A stretch of DNA of 64,000 bases from Nocardia sp. NRRL S-836 (GTDB lineage: Bacteria > Actinomycetota > Actinomycetes > Mycobacteriales > Pseudonocardiaceae). The stretch covers positions 1 to 64,000 of the forward strand of contig NZ_LGDY01000120.1 of assembly GCF_001279525.1 (NCBI RefSeq), given 5' to 3'. Shown one piece after another: positions 25,727 to 34,527 of this stretch; position 1 is the stretch's first letter; the number at the start of each line of letters is the position of its first letter. The notes below the pieces were generated by a model, which saw only the letters and a program-made list of their open reading frames with translations, was not told the DNA's origin and ran no database searches. The translations under genes were made by a program, and so were the position numbers.

Positions 25727-26545
25727 ATGGCACGTCTGTCCACCACGGACCAGCTCGCCGATCTGCGGCGCACCTACACGGGCGAGAACCTCTCGCAGGT
25801 GGTGCCCGCCGTGCGCGACGGCGAGCCGTTGCCCGACGCGACCACCGAGGCCCAGCGGCAGCTGGAGGCCAAGGTGCTGCTCGCGGCGTGCACCGCGGCG
25901 AGCGTCGTCCAGCTCATGCCGCCGGCGAGCATCACCACGCCCACCCCCGTGTTCCGGACGGTGGAACCGGGGGAGGCGGTCAGGCTCCACCTCGCGCCAC
26001 GAGCGTTGGGGCCGTTGCTGTTCGAGCTGCTGCCACGCACCGAGGACGGCTACGGCATGGGCGTCGCGGGCCTGACCCACGTCCAGCACCGGCGCTCGGC
26101 CGAGCTGACCACCGGGGACGCGTCCGTGGTCCTGGCCGGTGTCGACCAGGCGGCGTGGGAGCAGGGCATGCGGTACGTGCGCTGGATGCACGACTTCCGC
26201 GGCGTCGAGTACACCGATGGCGGCGGTCTGGACGAGGACGTGGCGAAAGCGGCCACTGGAAGCGCTCTCCTGCGCCGGGTACACCTGTGGCATGACGCGT
26301 GCTGGCTCCGTGCACTTCCGTTGGGCGACGGCTGGTTCGTCGAGTGGCCGGGTGGTCCGTCCGAGACCGACGTGCGGGCGAAGCTCGACCACCCGCGGTT
26401 CGGCACGCGGCACGAGATCTCCCTGCACCGCGGTGAAGCGCCCACCCAGGACGTCGACCGCGCCATGCGCTCCTACCCGTGGCCGGAGGAGTTCGTGTCA
26501 GTCATCACGGCTGGTGAGCCCGATCAGGGGCCGGTGCGCCGGTAG
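25727..26545 (+). CDS. Hypothetical protein upstream of pdtaR
   Basis: About 272 residues from ATG at 25727; the frame is open to 25562, but the codons before 25727 look non-coding. No family recognised, no membrane segment and no signal peptide. It contains a DGGGLDEDVAKAATGSALL segment and many Trp residues in the last third. It ends 42 nt before pdtaR; a TAGACT hexamer overlapping its stop codon may be the pdtaR -10 site. Confidence 0.6.
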   Translation: MARLSTTDQLADLRRTYTGENLSQVVPAVRDGEPLPDATTEAQRQLEAKVLLAACTAASVVQLMPPASITTPTPVFRTVEPGEAVRLHLAPRALGPLLFELLPRTEDGYGMGVAGLTHVQHRRSAELTTGDASVVLAGVDQAAWEQGMRYVRWMHDFRGVEYTDGGGLDEDVAKAATGSALLRRVHLWHDACWLRALPLGDGWFVEWPGGPSETDVRAKLDHPRFGTRHEISLHRGEAPTQDVDRAMRSYPWPEEFVSVITAGEPDQGPVRR

Positions 26546-26587
26546 ACTGCGCTTTCGCCCGCAGGAACGATCGTCAGGAGGACCCCG

Positions 26588-27199
26588 GTGACCCAGCAGG
26601 CTGCCGAGGCCCAGTCCGAAGCCACGCGCAAGGCCCCCCGCGTACTCGTCGCCGAGGACGAGGCGCTGATCCGTCTCGACCTCGTGGAGATGCTGCGCGA
26701 GGAGGGCTACGACGTGGCGGGTGAGGCCGCTGATGGTGAAGAGGCCATCAAGCTCGCGACCGAGCTGAACCCCGACCTGGTGATCCTGGACGTGAAGATG
26801 CCCAAGGTCGACGGGATCGAGGCCGCTCAGCACATCGCGGGCAACCGGATCGCGCCGGTCGTGATCCTCACCGCGTTCAGCCAGCGGGAGCTGGTCGAGC
26901 GCGCCCGTGACGCGGGTGCGATGGCGTACCTGGTCAAGCCGTTCGCGAAGCGGGACCTGGTGCCCGCGATCGAGCTGGCGATGAGCCGGTTCAGCGAGCT
27001 CGCGGCACTGGAGCAGGAGGTCGCGGGCCTGACCGAGCGGCTGGAGACCCGCAAGGTCGTGGAACGGGCCAAGGGCATCCTCATGACCAAGCAGGGTCTG
27101 AGCGAGCCGGAGGCGTTCCGGTGGGTGCAGCGCACCGCCATGGACCGCCGCACGACGATGAAGGCCGTGGCCGAGGCCGTCATCGAGAACTTCGGCTGA
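26588..27199 (+). CDS. pdtaR: ANTAR response regulator PdtaR
   Basis: A 203-residue response regulator: receiver domain (about 18-135) with acidic pocket Glu23-Asp24, phospho-acceptor Asp68 (LVILDVKMP) and Lys in LVKPF, then an ANTAR RNA-binding domain (about 140-200; VVERAKGILMTKQGLSEPEA). It binds paired hairpins in target mRNAs to prevent early termination. In Mycobacterium tuberculosis its homologue Rv1626 lies close to polA and rpsA, as here. The kinase PdtaS is not in this window. A GGAGG site precedes the GTG start. Confidence 0.92.
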   Translation: MTQQAAEAQSEATRKAPRVLVAEDEALIRLDLVEMLREEGYDVAGEAADGEEAIKLATELNPDLVILDVKMPKVDGIEAAQHIAGNRIAPVVILTAFSQRELVERARDAGAMAYLVKPFAKRDLVPAIELAMSRFSELAALEQEVAGLTERLETRKVVERAKGILMTKQGLSEPEAFRWVQRTAMDRRTTMKAVAEAVIENFG

Positions 27200-28811
27200 G
27201 CTCCAGCCAGATCGAGTCCGTCTGCCGTCCCGGGTCCTCGGGGCGCAGGCGGACTTCGACGTCGTGGCCGCCTTTGAGCGAGATGAGCAGCTCGTGCCGG
27301 CCGCCGACGCCACCCGGTGTGGCCACGGTCGCGGCGTGCTGTTGATCCACGTACACCTCGAAGCCCGCCACCGGCGCCACTGACGGCGTCGCACTGCCGT
27401 CGAGGGTCACCACCAGCGTCGCCTCGTTCGGGGTCACACCGATCAGCTCAGCGGTCATTACCGGCAAAGCGGGCAGCGGGGGCTCCGGTGCGTCCGGCAG
27501 CTTCGCCTCCGACCTGCCCGGCACCTCCAGGTAGCTCTCCAGCACCTGGGCCTGGGAGGCGCCCGGCATCCGCAGCACGAACGGCGACAGCGCGTCGTTG
27601 CCAGGCCCGAGCAGCTCGGCCGGCACGTCCCCGGCCACGGTGAGCTCGGCGTCCTGCGCCGCCGACCAGCCCTCGGTGACCGGCCGCAACGGGATCCGCG
27701 CCGTTCCCAGCTGTGCGACCAGGCCGTTCACGTCGCCGCCGTCGCCCAGCCGGACCGTGGCGCGCAGGCGGGCAGAGGGCGCGTTTCGCAACGGTGTGCG
27801 CGCCACGCCGATACCCGGCGCCTCCTCCTCCGGCTCCAGCACGCGCAACGTCGCCGCCACGATCGGCGTCTCGGTGACGTCCGCGATCGGCTGTGGCGCG
27901 CCCGAGATCCCGATGGTGTCGACCTCCACCCGCCCCGGCCGGCCAGGGGGAGCGGTCACGCCGACCAGCACGCTCGCCGCACGCCACGTCGGCACCGCGG
28001 CCGACCGGGTGATCTCCACACCGTCCTGCAGCACCCGGACACCGCCGCGCGTCAGCACCACCTCGAACCGGTGCGGCACACCCGCCCCGCGCGTCCCGGC
28101 GACCGAGTCGTCCACCACCACCCGCAGCGCACCGGCGGGCGGCACCGGACCGGCGAGATCGGGCGTGCCGGGCACGAGGTCGACCACGAGCCGGCCGTGC
28201 GGTCCCGCCGCCGACGTCACCACCGCGACCCGCCCGAGCTCGTCGGCGTCGGCGAGCACCAGCGGCGAACGGGCGCGCAGCACCACGGTGCCCTCGCCGC
28301 ACGGCGTGTCGACCACGAGCCGGCCGGAGCCGACGGACGCGTTCACGCACCCGCGCCGGCCGCTGAGGTGGAAGCGCCGCTCGACCCGCGGGTCGTCGAA
28401 GTCCTCCAGGAACCCGAGCACCCGCTGCCGCCACGACCCGTCGTCACCTGCGCGTTCCCGCGCCCGCGCCGGTGCCGACCGCTGCCCGGAGGCGTCGACC
28501 GCCCGCACGTCCGGCATGCCCGTGCCCGCCACCTCGGGCGAGGTGACCAGCCGGCCGAACACCTCGTAGCCCGCCGCACCCGGCACCGGCGTCCATTGGA
28601 CCCGTCCGTCACTGCTCCAGACGGTGGACGGCGGCAGAAGTGGCCCTGAAGGAGGCTCCCGCTTGACGTAGTCGGCCGCGTAGTTCGTCAGTCGCACCGG
28701 CCCCGAGCTGGGGTTTCGCGGATCCGGGCCGGGGTCGCGCAACACCAGGACCGCCGAGGCCAGCACCCCGGCGGCCACGATGGCCGCAACCAAACGACGA
28801 CGGGGAGTCAT
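27180..28811 (-). CDS. Secreted or anchored multi-domain protein of unknown function
   Basis: A 543-residue protein with an N-terminal membrane segment (about 7-25, RRRLVAAIVAAGVLASAVLV). Residues 60-120 look fibronectin-III-like (VQWTPVPGAAGYEVFG), residues 150-310 resemble a LamG/concanavalin-type sheet (HRFEVVLTRGGVRVLQDGVE), and residues 470-540 are again FN3-like. This suits extracellular binding of glycans or proteins, but I cannot name a function. Its 3' end overlaps that of pdtaR by 20 nt. Confidence 0.68.
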   Translation of the reverse strand: MTPRRRLVAAIVAAGVLASAVLVLRDPGPDPRNPSSGPVRLTNYAADYVKREPPSGPLLPPSTVWSSDGRVQWTPVPGAAGYEVFGRLVTSPEVAGTGMPDVRAVDASGQRSAPARARERAGDDGSWRQRVLGFLEDFDDPRVERRFHLSGRRGCVNASVGSGRLVVDTPCGEGTVVLRARSPLVLADADELGRVAVVTSAAGPHGRLVVDLVPGTPDLAGPVPPAGALRVVVDDSVAGTRGAGVPHRFEVVLTRGGVRVLQDGVEITRSAAVPTWRAASVLVGVTAPPGRPGRVEVDTIGISGAPQPIADVTETPIVAATLRVLEPEEEAPGIGVARTPLRNAPSARLRATVRLGDGGDVNGLVAQLGTARIPLRPVTEGWSAAQDAELTVAGDVPAELLGPGNDALSPFVLRMPGASQAQVLESYLEVPGRSEAKLPDAPEPPLPALPVMTAELIGVTPNEATLVVTLDGSATPSVAPVAGFEVYVDQQHAATVATPGGVGGRHELLISLKGGHDVEVRLRPEDPGRQTDSIWLELSRSSR

Positions 28812-28817
28812 ACGCCC

Positions 28818-28823
28818 AGGTTA
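28818..28823 (-). promoter_or_regulatory. -10 hexamer for a leaderless transcript
   Basis: On the minus strand TAACCT ends 6 nt before the ATG at 28811. Confidence 0.45.
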
Positions 28824-28880
28824 TGGCAGCAGTCCAAAGAGTGAACCTCGGTTACGCTAGGTGACTTTCCTTAAACAAAA

Positions 28881-28902
28881 CATAACGCCGAGTTGCGTTA
28901 TG
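28881..28902. promoter_or_regulatory. Palindromic operator candidate upstream of livJ
   Basis: Perfect repeat cataacgc-cgagtt-gcgttatg in an AT-rich stretch (28862-28905) that stands out from the GC-rich surroundings. A second inverted repeat gactg (28926-28930) / cagtc (28937-28941) follows. Both lie in the 225-nt divergent promoter region of livJ. Confidence 0.5.
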
Positions 28903-29036
28903 GTCACGAGCCCATTGGCGTTGATGACTGCGGTCACAGTCAGCGCCTAGGGTCCGGCCATCCCTCAGCAGAGGGGCGTGGAGCGGTGCGCGGAGAACTC
29001 GCCACCGCAGGGAGCACGGATAGAGGAGGGACTCAC

Positions 29037-30263
29037 GTGCGTAAGCACCTTGTGAAGTCCGCAACGATCGTCGGCGCCACGCTGCTCGTCGTCGCGGCCT
29101 GTGGCACGAATGACAAGACCGAGGCGGGCGGCACCGGGGGCAGCTGCGACACGTCGAAGGGCACGCTGACCGTCGGCGTCGTCGCTCCGCTGTCCGGAAA
29201 CCTGTCGGCTCTCGGTATCGGCATCAAGCAGTCCGCGGAGCTCGCCGTGGACGAGGCCAACAAGAAGTGCACGGTCAAGGGTTACAAGCTCCAGGTGTCC
29301 GCTCAGGACGACGAGGCGAACCCGGCCAAGGGCGCTCAGGCGGCCACCAAGCTGTCGACCGACCCGAACGTCGTCGGCGTCGTCGGCACGCTGAACTCGT
29401 CGGTCGCCCAGACGGTGCAGCCGATCCTGAAGGACAAGAAGATCCCGCAGGTCTCGCCCGCGAACACGAACCCGTCGCTGAGCCGCGGCAACGACTTCCT
29501 GACGGCCCCGAAGCGCCAGTTCGACAACTACTTCCGGGTCTGCGCCACCGACGACCTGCAGGGCCCGTTCGCGGCCAACTACATGGTCGAGAAGGCCGGC
29601 AAGAAGAAGATCGCGATCATCACGGACGGCAAGACCTACGGCAAGGGTCTGGCGGACGAGTTCGCGAAGCAGGTCGCCAAGAAGGGCGGCACGATCGTCG
29701 GCACCGAGACGATCGGTGAGAAGGACACGGACTTCTCCGGTGTCGTCTCGAAGATCAAGGCGCTCGCGCCCGAGGCCGTCTACTACGGCGGTGAGTACCC
29801 GGCCGCCGGCCCGCTGTCCAAGCAGCTCAAGGACGGTGGCCTGAACGTTCCGCTGATGGGCGGCGACGGCATCTACGACCAGAAGTTCATCGACCTCGGC
29901 GGCAAGGAGGGCGACCTCGCCACCTCCGTCGGTGCGCCGACCGAGTCGCTGGCCACCGCCAAGGCGTTCGTTACCGCGTACAAGGAGAAGTTCGGCAAGG
30001 AGGACTACGCCGCCTACGGTGCGTTCTCCTACGACGCCGCGAACTCGATCATCGGCGCGCTGGCCAAGACCGTCGAGGGTGGCGAGTGGGGCGACGCGAA
30101 GCGTGACGCCATGCTGACCAACGTCGGTTCCTACAGCGGCTCCGGCGCCACCGGTGAGGTCAAGTTCGACCAGTACGGCGACAGCACCAACAAGGTCCTG
30201 ACCGTGTACCAGGTCGCCGGCACCAAGTGGGACGACGTTCAGACCGGTGAGTTCACGGGCTGA
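29037..30263 (+). CDS. livJ: Branched-chain amino acid ABC transporter substrate-binding lipoprotein
   Basis: A 408-residue lipoprotein: signal peptide with lipobox VAAC (Cys near residue 21) and a type I periplasmic-binding fold (Leu/Ile/Val-binding family; LTVGVVAPLSGNLSALGIGI at the start of the domain). It captures branched-chain amino acids, or a related substrate, outside the membrane. GTG at 29037 was chosen because GAGGAGGG precedes it; the open frame further upstream is not protein-like. First gene of livJHMGF. Confidence 0.93.
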   Translation: MRKHLVKSATIVGATLLVVAACGTNDKTEAGGTGGSCDTSKGTLTVGVVAPLSGNLSALGIGIKQSAELAVDEANKKCTVKGYKLQVSAQDDEANPAKGAQAATKLSTDPNVVGVVGTLNSSVAQTVQPILKDKKIPQVSPANTNPSLSRGNDFLTAPKRQFDNYFRVCATDDLQGPFAANYMVEKAGKKKIAIITDGKTYGKGLADEFAKQVAKKGGTIVGTETIGEKDTDFSGVVSKIKALAPEAVYYGGEYPAAGPLSKQLKDGGLNVPLMGGDGIYDQKFIDLGGKEGDLATSVGAPTESLATAKAFVTAYKEKFGKEDYAAYGAFSYDAANSIIGALAKTVEGGEWGDAKRDAMLTNVGSYSGSGATGEVKFDQYGDSTNKVLTVYQVAGTKWDDVQTGEFTG

Positions 30264-30290
30264 CCGACTACTGATCATTAAATGAGGCTG

Positions 30291-30325
30291 CGGCGGGGGC
30301 GGGCGAAGTTTGCTCGCCCCCGCCG
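30291..30325 (+). terminator. Intercistronic hairpin between livJ and livH
   Basis: A 14-bp stem with one mismatch, cggcgggggcgggc / gctcgcccccgccg, loop gaagttt. In solute-binding-protein operons such a hairpin usually lets part of transcription through and protects the upstream mRNA, giving more binding protein than permease. Confidence 0.75.
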
Positions 30326-30340
30326 TCTACGGAGGTAGTC

Positions 30341-31255
30341 GTGTCAGTCCTGCTCCAACAGCTGGCGAACGGGGTCGTGCAGGGCGCTTTGATCGCCCTG
30401 ATCGCCCTCGGGTACACGATGGTGTACGGCATCATCCAGCTGATCAACTTCGCCCACGGCGAGGTCTTCATGGTGTCCTCGTACGGAGGACTCGCCACGT
30501 TCACGCTTCTTCCTGACGACCTCAAGAAGTCGCCTGCCGTGGCCCTGCCGCTCATGTTCCTGGGCGGCATCCTGGTCGCGGTCGTCGTAGCCGTGATCAT
30601 GGAACGCTTCGCCTACCGGCCGCTGCGCAACGCGCCCCGGCTCGCGCCGCTCATCACGGCGCTCGGTGTCTCGGTGTTCCTCCAGGAGGCCGTGCGCGTC
30701 TGGTACCCCGACGCCACGTCCAACCTGCCCTACCCGAAGGTCTTCCCGACCGGGAACTTCACCCTCGGCACCATCAGCGTGCCGTGGACCGGTGTGCTGC
30801 TCGTCGTGCTGTCGGTCGGCCTGTCGATCGGTCTGCAGACCTACATCAACCGGTCGCGGATGGGCCGTGCGATGCGTGCCACCGCGCAGGACCCCGACAC
30901 CGCGAAGCTCATGGGCATCAACCCCGACCGCGTGATCGTGCTGACGTTCATCTTCGGCGCCGTCCTCGCGGGCGTCGCGGGCGTCATGTTCGGCGGTTAC
31001 CTGAACAACATCAACATCGACATGGGCTTCCAGAACGGCATCTTCGCCTTCACGGCGGCCGTGCTGGGCGGTGTCGGCAGCATCCGCGGCGCGGTCATCG
31101 GCGCGTTCATCATCGGTCTGATCAAGACCCTGGCCGGCCAGTACATGCCGGGCGGTACTCAGTACGACTACGTCTGGATCTTCGTTGTGCTGATCCTCGT
31201 GCTCGTCTTCCGCCCGCAGGGTCTGTTCGGCGAGCCGGAAAGGGTGCGCGCATGA
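30341..31255 (+). CDS. livH: Branched-chain amino acid ABC transporter permease LivH
   Basis: A 304-residue permease with about eight membrane helices; LLQQLANGVVQGALIALIAL at the start and the conserved AVLGGVGSIRGAVIGAFIIG region near the C-terminus are typical. It has a GGAGG site before the GTG start, and its stop overlaps the livM ATG. Confidence 0.93.
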   Translation: MSVLLQQLANGVVQGALIALIALGYTMVYGIIQLINFAHGEVFMVSSYGGLATFTLLPDDLKKSPAVALPLMFLGGILVAVVVAVIMERFAYRPLRNAPRLAPLITALGVSVFLQEAVRVWYPDATSNLPYPKVFPTGNFTLGTISVPWTGVLLVVLSVGLSIGLQTYINRSRMGRAMRATAQDPDTAKLMGINPDRVIVLTFIFGAVLAGVAGVMFGGYLNNINIDMGFQNGIFAFTAAVLGGVGSIRGAVIGAFIIGLIKTLAGQYMPGGTQYDYVWIFVVLILVLVFRPQGLFGEPERVRA

Positions 31256-32961
31256 CCACGACTGCTGAGAAGCGCTCCGCTCTCGCGCCCCTGGGCAAGC
31301 CGTTCGCGGCCGTCGGCGGTGTGCTGTCGATCGTCGCGGCCATGCTGCCGTGGGTCACGTTCCCGCTCAATGACGGGGTGTGGCCGGACAAGTCCACGCT
31401 GGCGTTCTTCGACGCGCCGTTCGCACTCACCGGGTTCCGCTGGCACATGCTGGTGCTCGGCGTGCTCGTGCTCGTCGCGACCTTCGCGCCGACCCCGTCG
31501 AAGGGCCGCGTCGTGCGCTCCCTCGGCTGGGGCGTGCTGTCGGTGGCGGCCATCAACGGCATCTACCTCGTCGTCAAGGGCGGTGGCCTCGGTGCCATCA
31601 CCGCGTACAAGGGCGTGGTCGCGTTCGGCAGCATCGCCGGCGTCGTCGCCGGTGTGCTGGTGATCCTCGCCGGGTACGGCATCGGCATCACGCCGCCCGG
31701 CGACTGGAAGATCAAGCTGAGCACGCCGCTGGCCTACCTGGTGCTGCTGGTGTCGTTCGCCGCGGTGCTCTACGCCGTCGCCGCGATGCTGACCACCGGT
31801 GGTGTCGGCGCGGGCAACCCGTACGCGGGAGCCATCTTCCTGGCGTTCCTCGGCTTCGCGGGCGGCCTGCTCGCGGCGCTGAACGCCATCGGCTACACCA
31901 GGTGGATCTCGCACCTGTCCGAAGAGCACCGCGTCTTCAGCGTCATCGTGCTGCTGGCGTGTGCGCTGCTGCTGCCGTTCACCGAGGCCGGCAACGAGTA
32001 CTGGATGACGGTCGCGGCGAACATCGGCATCTACGCCGCCACCGCGATCGGCCTGAACATCGTGGTCGGTCTCGCCGGTCTGCTCGACCTCGGGTACGTG
32101 GCGTTCATGGGCATCGGCGCGCTCGTCGCGGCGAACTTCTCCGGTGCCGCCGCCGCGAACTTCGGCATCGACCTGCCGTTCCCGGTGGCCGCGGTCATCG
32201 CGGCGGTCGTGGCCGGCATCTTCGGCGCCATCGTCGGTTCGCCGACGCTGCGCGTGCGCGGTGACTACCTGGCGATCGTGACGCTGGCGTTCGGTGAGAT
32301 CTTCACCCGCTCCGCGCAGAACGACATCGGTGGCCTGACCAACGGCTCCAACGCCATCCCGGGCATCCCGCAGCTGTCGCTGTTCGGTGCCGAGTTCAAC
32401 AAGCAGCTGTCGATCGGCGCGGTGAAGCTGCCCGCCGGTGTCCTCTACTACGTGCTGATCGTGCTCCTGGTCGGGGCGACGATGGCGGTGTTCGCGAACC
32501 TCAAGTTCAGCCGCATCGGCCGGGCCTGGATCGCGATCCGCGAGGACGAGGACGCGGCCCGCGCCATGGGCATCCGCACCGGCAAGATGAAGATCCTCGC
32601 GTTCCTCATCGGCGCCATGCTGGCCGGTCTCGCCGGTGCGGTGTTCGCGCACAAGAACGGCACCGTGTCCTACGAGTCGTTCAAGTTCCTCGAGTCGGTC
32701 ACGCTGCTCGCCGCGGTCATCCTCGGCGGCATGGGCTCGATCCCGGGCGCCGTGCTCGGTGCGGCGCTGCTGTTCGTGCTGCCCGAGAAGCTGCGCGACT
32801 TCGAGGACTACCGCCTGATGATCTTCGGCCTCGCGCTGGTGCTGATCATGCGGTTCCGTCCTCAGGGCCTGATCCCCGACGCGCACCGGCGCGCGGAGCT
32901 GGCCGATGAGAACGTCGACGGCACCCACGTCGACGAGCTGCCGAAGGAGGCGAAGGCGTGA
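31252..32961 (+). CDS. livM: Branched-chain amino acid ABC transporter permease LivM, N-terminally extended
   Basis: A 569-residue permease. The conserved LivM core is about residues 240-550 (GLNIVVGLAGLLDLGYVAFM; AVILGGMGSIPGAVLGAALL). It is preceded by about 230 residues with six or so extra membrane helices not found in enteric LivM (about 425 residues); such extensions are frequent in actinomycetes. It overlaps livH and livG by 4 nt at each end, so the permease genes are translationally coupled. Confidence 0.92.
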   Translation: MTTTAEKRSALAPLGKPFAAVGGVLSIVAAMLPWVTFPLNDGVWPDKSTLAFFDAPFALTGFRWHMLVLGVLVLVATFAPTPSKGRVVRSLGWGVLSVAAINGIYLVVKGGGLGAITAYKGVVAFGSIAGVVAGVLVILAGYGIGITPPGDWKIKLSTPLAYLVLLVSFAAVLYAVAAMLTTGGVGAGNPYAGAIFLAFLGFAGGLLAALNAIGYTRWISHLSEEHRVFSVIVLLACALLLPFTEAGNEYWMTVAANIGIYAATAIGLNIVVGLAGLLDLGYVAFMGIGALVAANFSGAAAANFGIDLPFPVAAVIAAVVAGIFGAIVGSPTLRVRGDYLAIVTLAFGEIFTRSAQNDIGGLTNGSNAIPGIPQLSLFGAEFNKQLSIGAVKLPAGVLYYVLIVLLVGATMAVFANLKFSRIGRAWIAIREDEDAARAMGIRTGKMKILAFLIGAMLAGLAGAVFAHKNGTVSYESFKFLESVTLLAAVILGGMGSIPGAVLGAALLFVLPEKLRDFEDYRLMIFGLALVLIMRFRPQGLIPDAHRRAELADENVDGTHVDELPKEAKA

Positions 32962-33764
32962 CGCCGGTGTTGGAGGCGCGTGACGTCTCGATGGTCTTCG
33001 GTGGCCTCAAGGCGCTGAAGAACGTGACGTTGACGCTGGACGAGGGCAAGATCGTCGGCCTGATCGGCCCGAACGGTGCGGGGAAGACGACGTTCTTCAA
33101 CTGCCTCACGGGTCTGTACACGCCGACCACGGGTCAGGTGCTGCTCAAGGGCAACGTCCTGCCCGGCGACCCGGCGCGGGTGACCGACGCGGGCCTCGCC
33201 CGCACGTTCCAGAACATCCGGCTGTTCCCCAGCATGACCGTGCTGGAGAACGTCATGGTGGGCCGGCACGTGCGGATGAAGCAGGGCCCGCTGGCGTCGC
33301 TGTTCCACGGCCCGGCCTACCACCGCGGTGAGAAGGCCGCTCGCGAGCGTTCCCGTGAGCTGCTGGACTTCGTCGGCCTGGGCGGTCCGGACGACGAGCT
33401 CGCGCGCAACCTCCCGTACGGCGACCAGCGCCGTCTCGAGATCGCACGCGCGCTGGCCACCGACCCGGCCGTGCTGCTGCTGGACGAGCCCACCGCGGGT
33501 ATGAACCCGCAGGAGACGGAAGCGACGCAGCAGCTGATCTTCCGCATCCGCGAGACGGGCGTGTCGGTCGTCGTCATCGAGCACGACATCAAGTTCATCT
33601 TCGGGCTGTGCGACTCGGTTTCCGTGCTCGTGCAGGGCGAGCTGCTGGTCGAAGGCAGCCCCGAGGTCGTGCGGGCGGACCCGCGGGTCGTCGAGGCCTA
33701 CCTCGGCAAGCCGCCGGAGGAAGTCGAGCACGACATCGAGGCCGCGAAGGGAGAGCAGGCATGA
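32958..33764 (+). CDS. livG: Branched-chain amino acid ABC transporter ATPase LivG
   Basis: A 268-residue ABC ATPase: Walker A GPNGAGKTT (about 35-43), NLPYGDQRRLEIARAL in place of the LSGGQ signature, and Walker B VLLLDEPTAGMN. LivG-type signature. GTG start overlapping the livM stop; couples with livF. Confidence 0.93.
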   Translation: MTPVLEARDVSMVFGGLKALKNVTLTLDEGKIVGLIGPNGAGKTTFFNCLTGLYTPTTGQVLLKGNVLPGDPARVTDAGLARTFQNIRLFPSMTVLENVMVGRHVRMKQGPLASLFHGPAYHRGEKAARERSRELLDFVGLGGPDDELARNLPYGDQRRLEIARALATDPAVLLLDEPTAGMNPQETEATQQLIFRIRETGVSVVVIEHDIKFIFGLCDSVSVLVQGELLVEGSPEVVRADPRVVEAYLGKPPEEVEHDIEAAKGEQA

Positions 33765-34477
33765 GCCCGCTGCTCGAAGTCCGCAACCTCTCGGTCGCCT
33801 ACGGCGCGATCGAGGCCGTCCGCGACATCTCGTTCACGGTCGAGGCCGGCCAGATCGTGTCGCTGATCGGCTCGAACGGTGCGGGCAAGACCACGACCCT
33901 GCGCACCATCTCGGGTCTGCTGCGCCCGGCGTCCGGCGAGATCCTGTTCCAGGGCAAGCCGATCCACAACGACCCGGCGCACGCCATCCTCGGCATGGGC
34001 ATCTCGCACTCGCCGGAGGGCCGGCGGCTCTTCCCGCGGATGACCGTGGAGGAGAACCTCCAGCTCGGCGCCTACGTCCGCAAGGACGACGGCGTGCAGG
34101 CCGACATGGACCGGGTCTACGAGCTGTTCCCCGTCCTGGGCGAGCGCCGGCACAACAAGGCCGGCCTCTTCTCCGGCGGTGAGCAGCAGATGCTCGCCAT
34201 CGGCCGCGCGATGATGTCCAAGCCGCGCCTGCTCATGCTCGACGAGCCCTCCATGGGCCTCTCGCCGATCATGACCCAGCGCATCTTCGACACCATCAAG
34301 GAGCTCCAGTCGCTCGGCACCACCATTCTGCTGGTGGAGCAGAACGCGCTGGCCGCTCTCGCGCTGTCGCACCACGGCTACGTGATCGACCTCGGACGGA
34401 CCACTCTGGACGGTCCGGGGCACCAGCTGCTGGCCGACCAGCGGGTGCGCGACGCGTACCTCGGTGAGTCGCACTGA
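33761..34477 (+). CDS. livF: Branched-chain amino acid ABC transporter ATPase LivF
   Basis: A 238-residue ABC ATPase with Walker A GSNGAGKTT, LFSGGEQQMLAIGRAM signature and Walker B LLMLDEPSMGLSP. The ATG at 33761 overlaps the livG stop by 4 nt. Last gene of the operon, followed by a strong terminator. Confidence 0.94.
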   Translation: MSPLLEVRNLSVAYGAIEAVRDISFTVEAGQIVSLIGSNGAGKTTTLRTISGLLRPASGEILFQGKPIHNDPAHAILGMGISHSPEGRRLFPRMTVEENLQLGAYVRKDDGVQADMDRVYELFPVLGERRHNKAGLFSGGEQQMLAIGRAMMSKPRLLMLDEPSMGLSPIMTQRIFDTIKELQSLGTTILLVEQNALAALALSHHGYVIDLGRTTLDGPGHQLLADQRVRDAYLGESH

Positions 34478-34492
34478 GCTAGTTGCCGGGTG

Positions 34493-34523
34493 AACGGGGC
34501 GGAGGACTTTCCTCCGCCCCGTT
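34493..34523. terminator. Strong bidirectional terminator after livF
   Basis: Perfect 14-bp stem aacggggcggagga / tcctccgccccgtt with loop ctt, between the convergent livF and hydrolase genes. Confidence 0.92.
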
Positions 34524-34527
34524 TCCG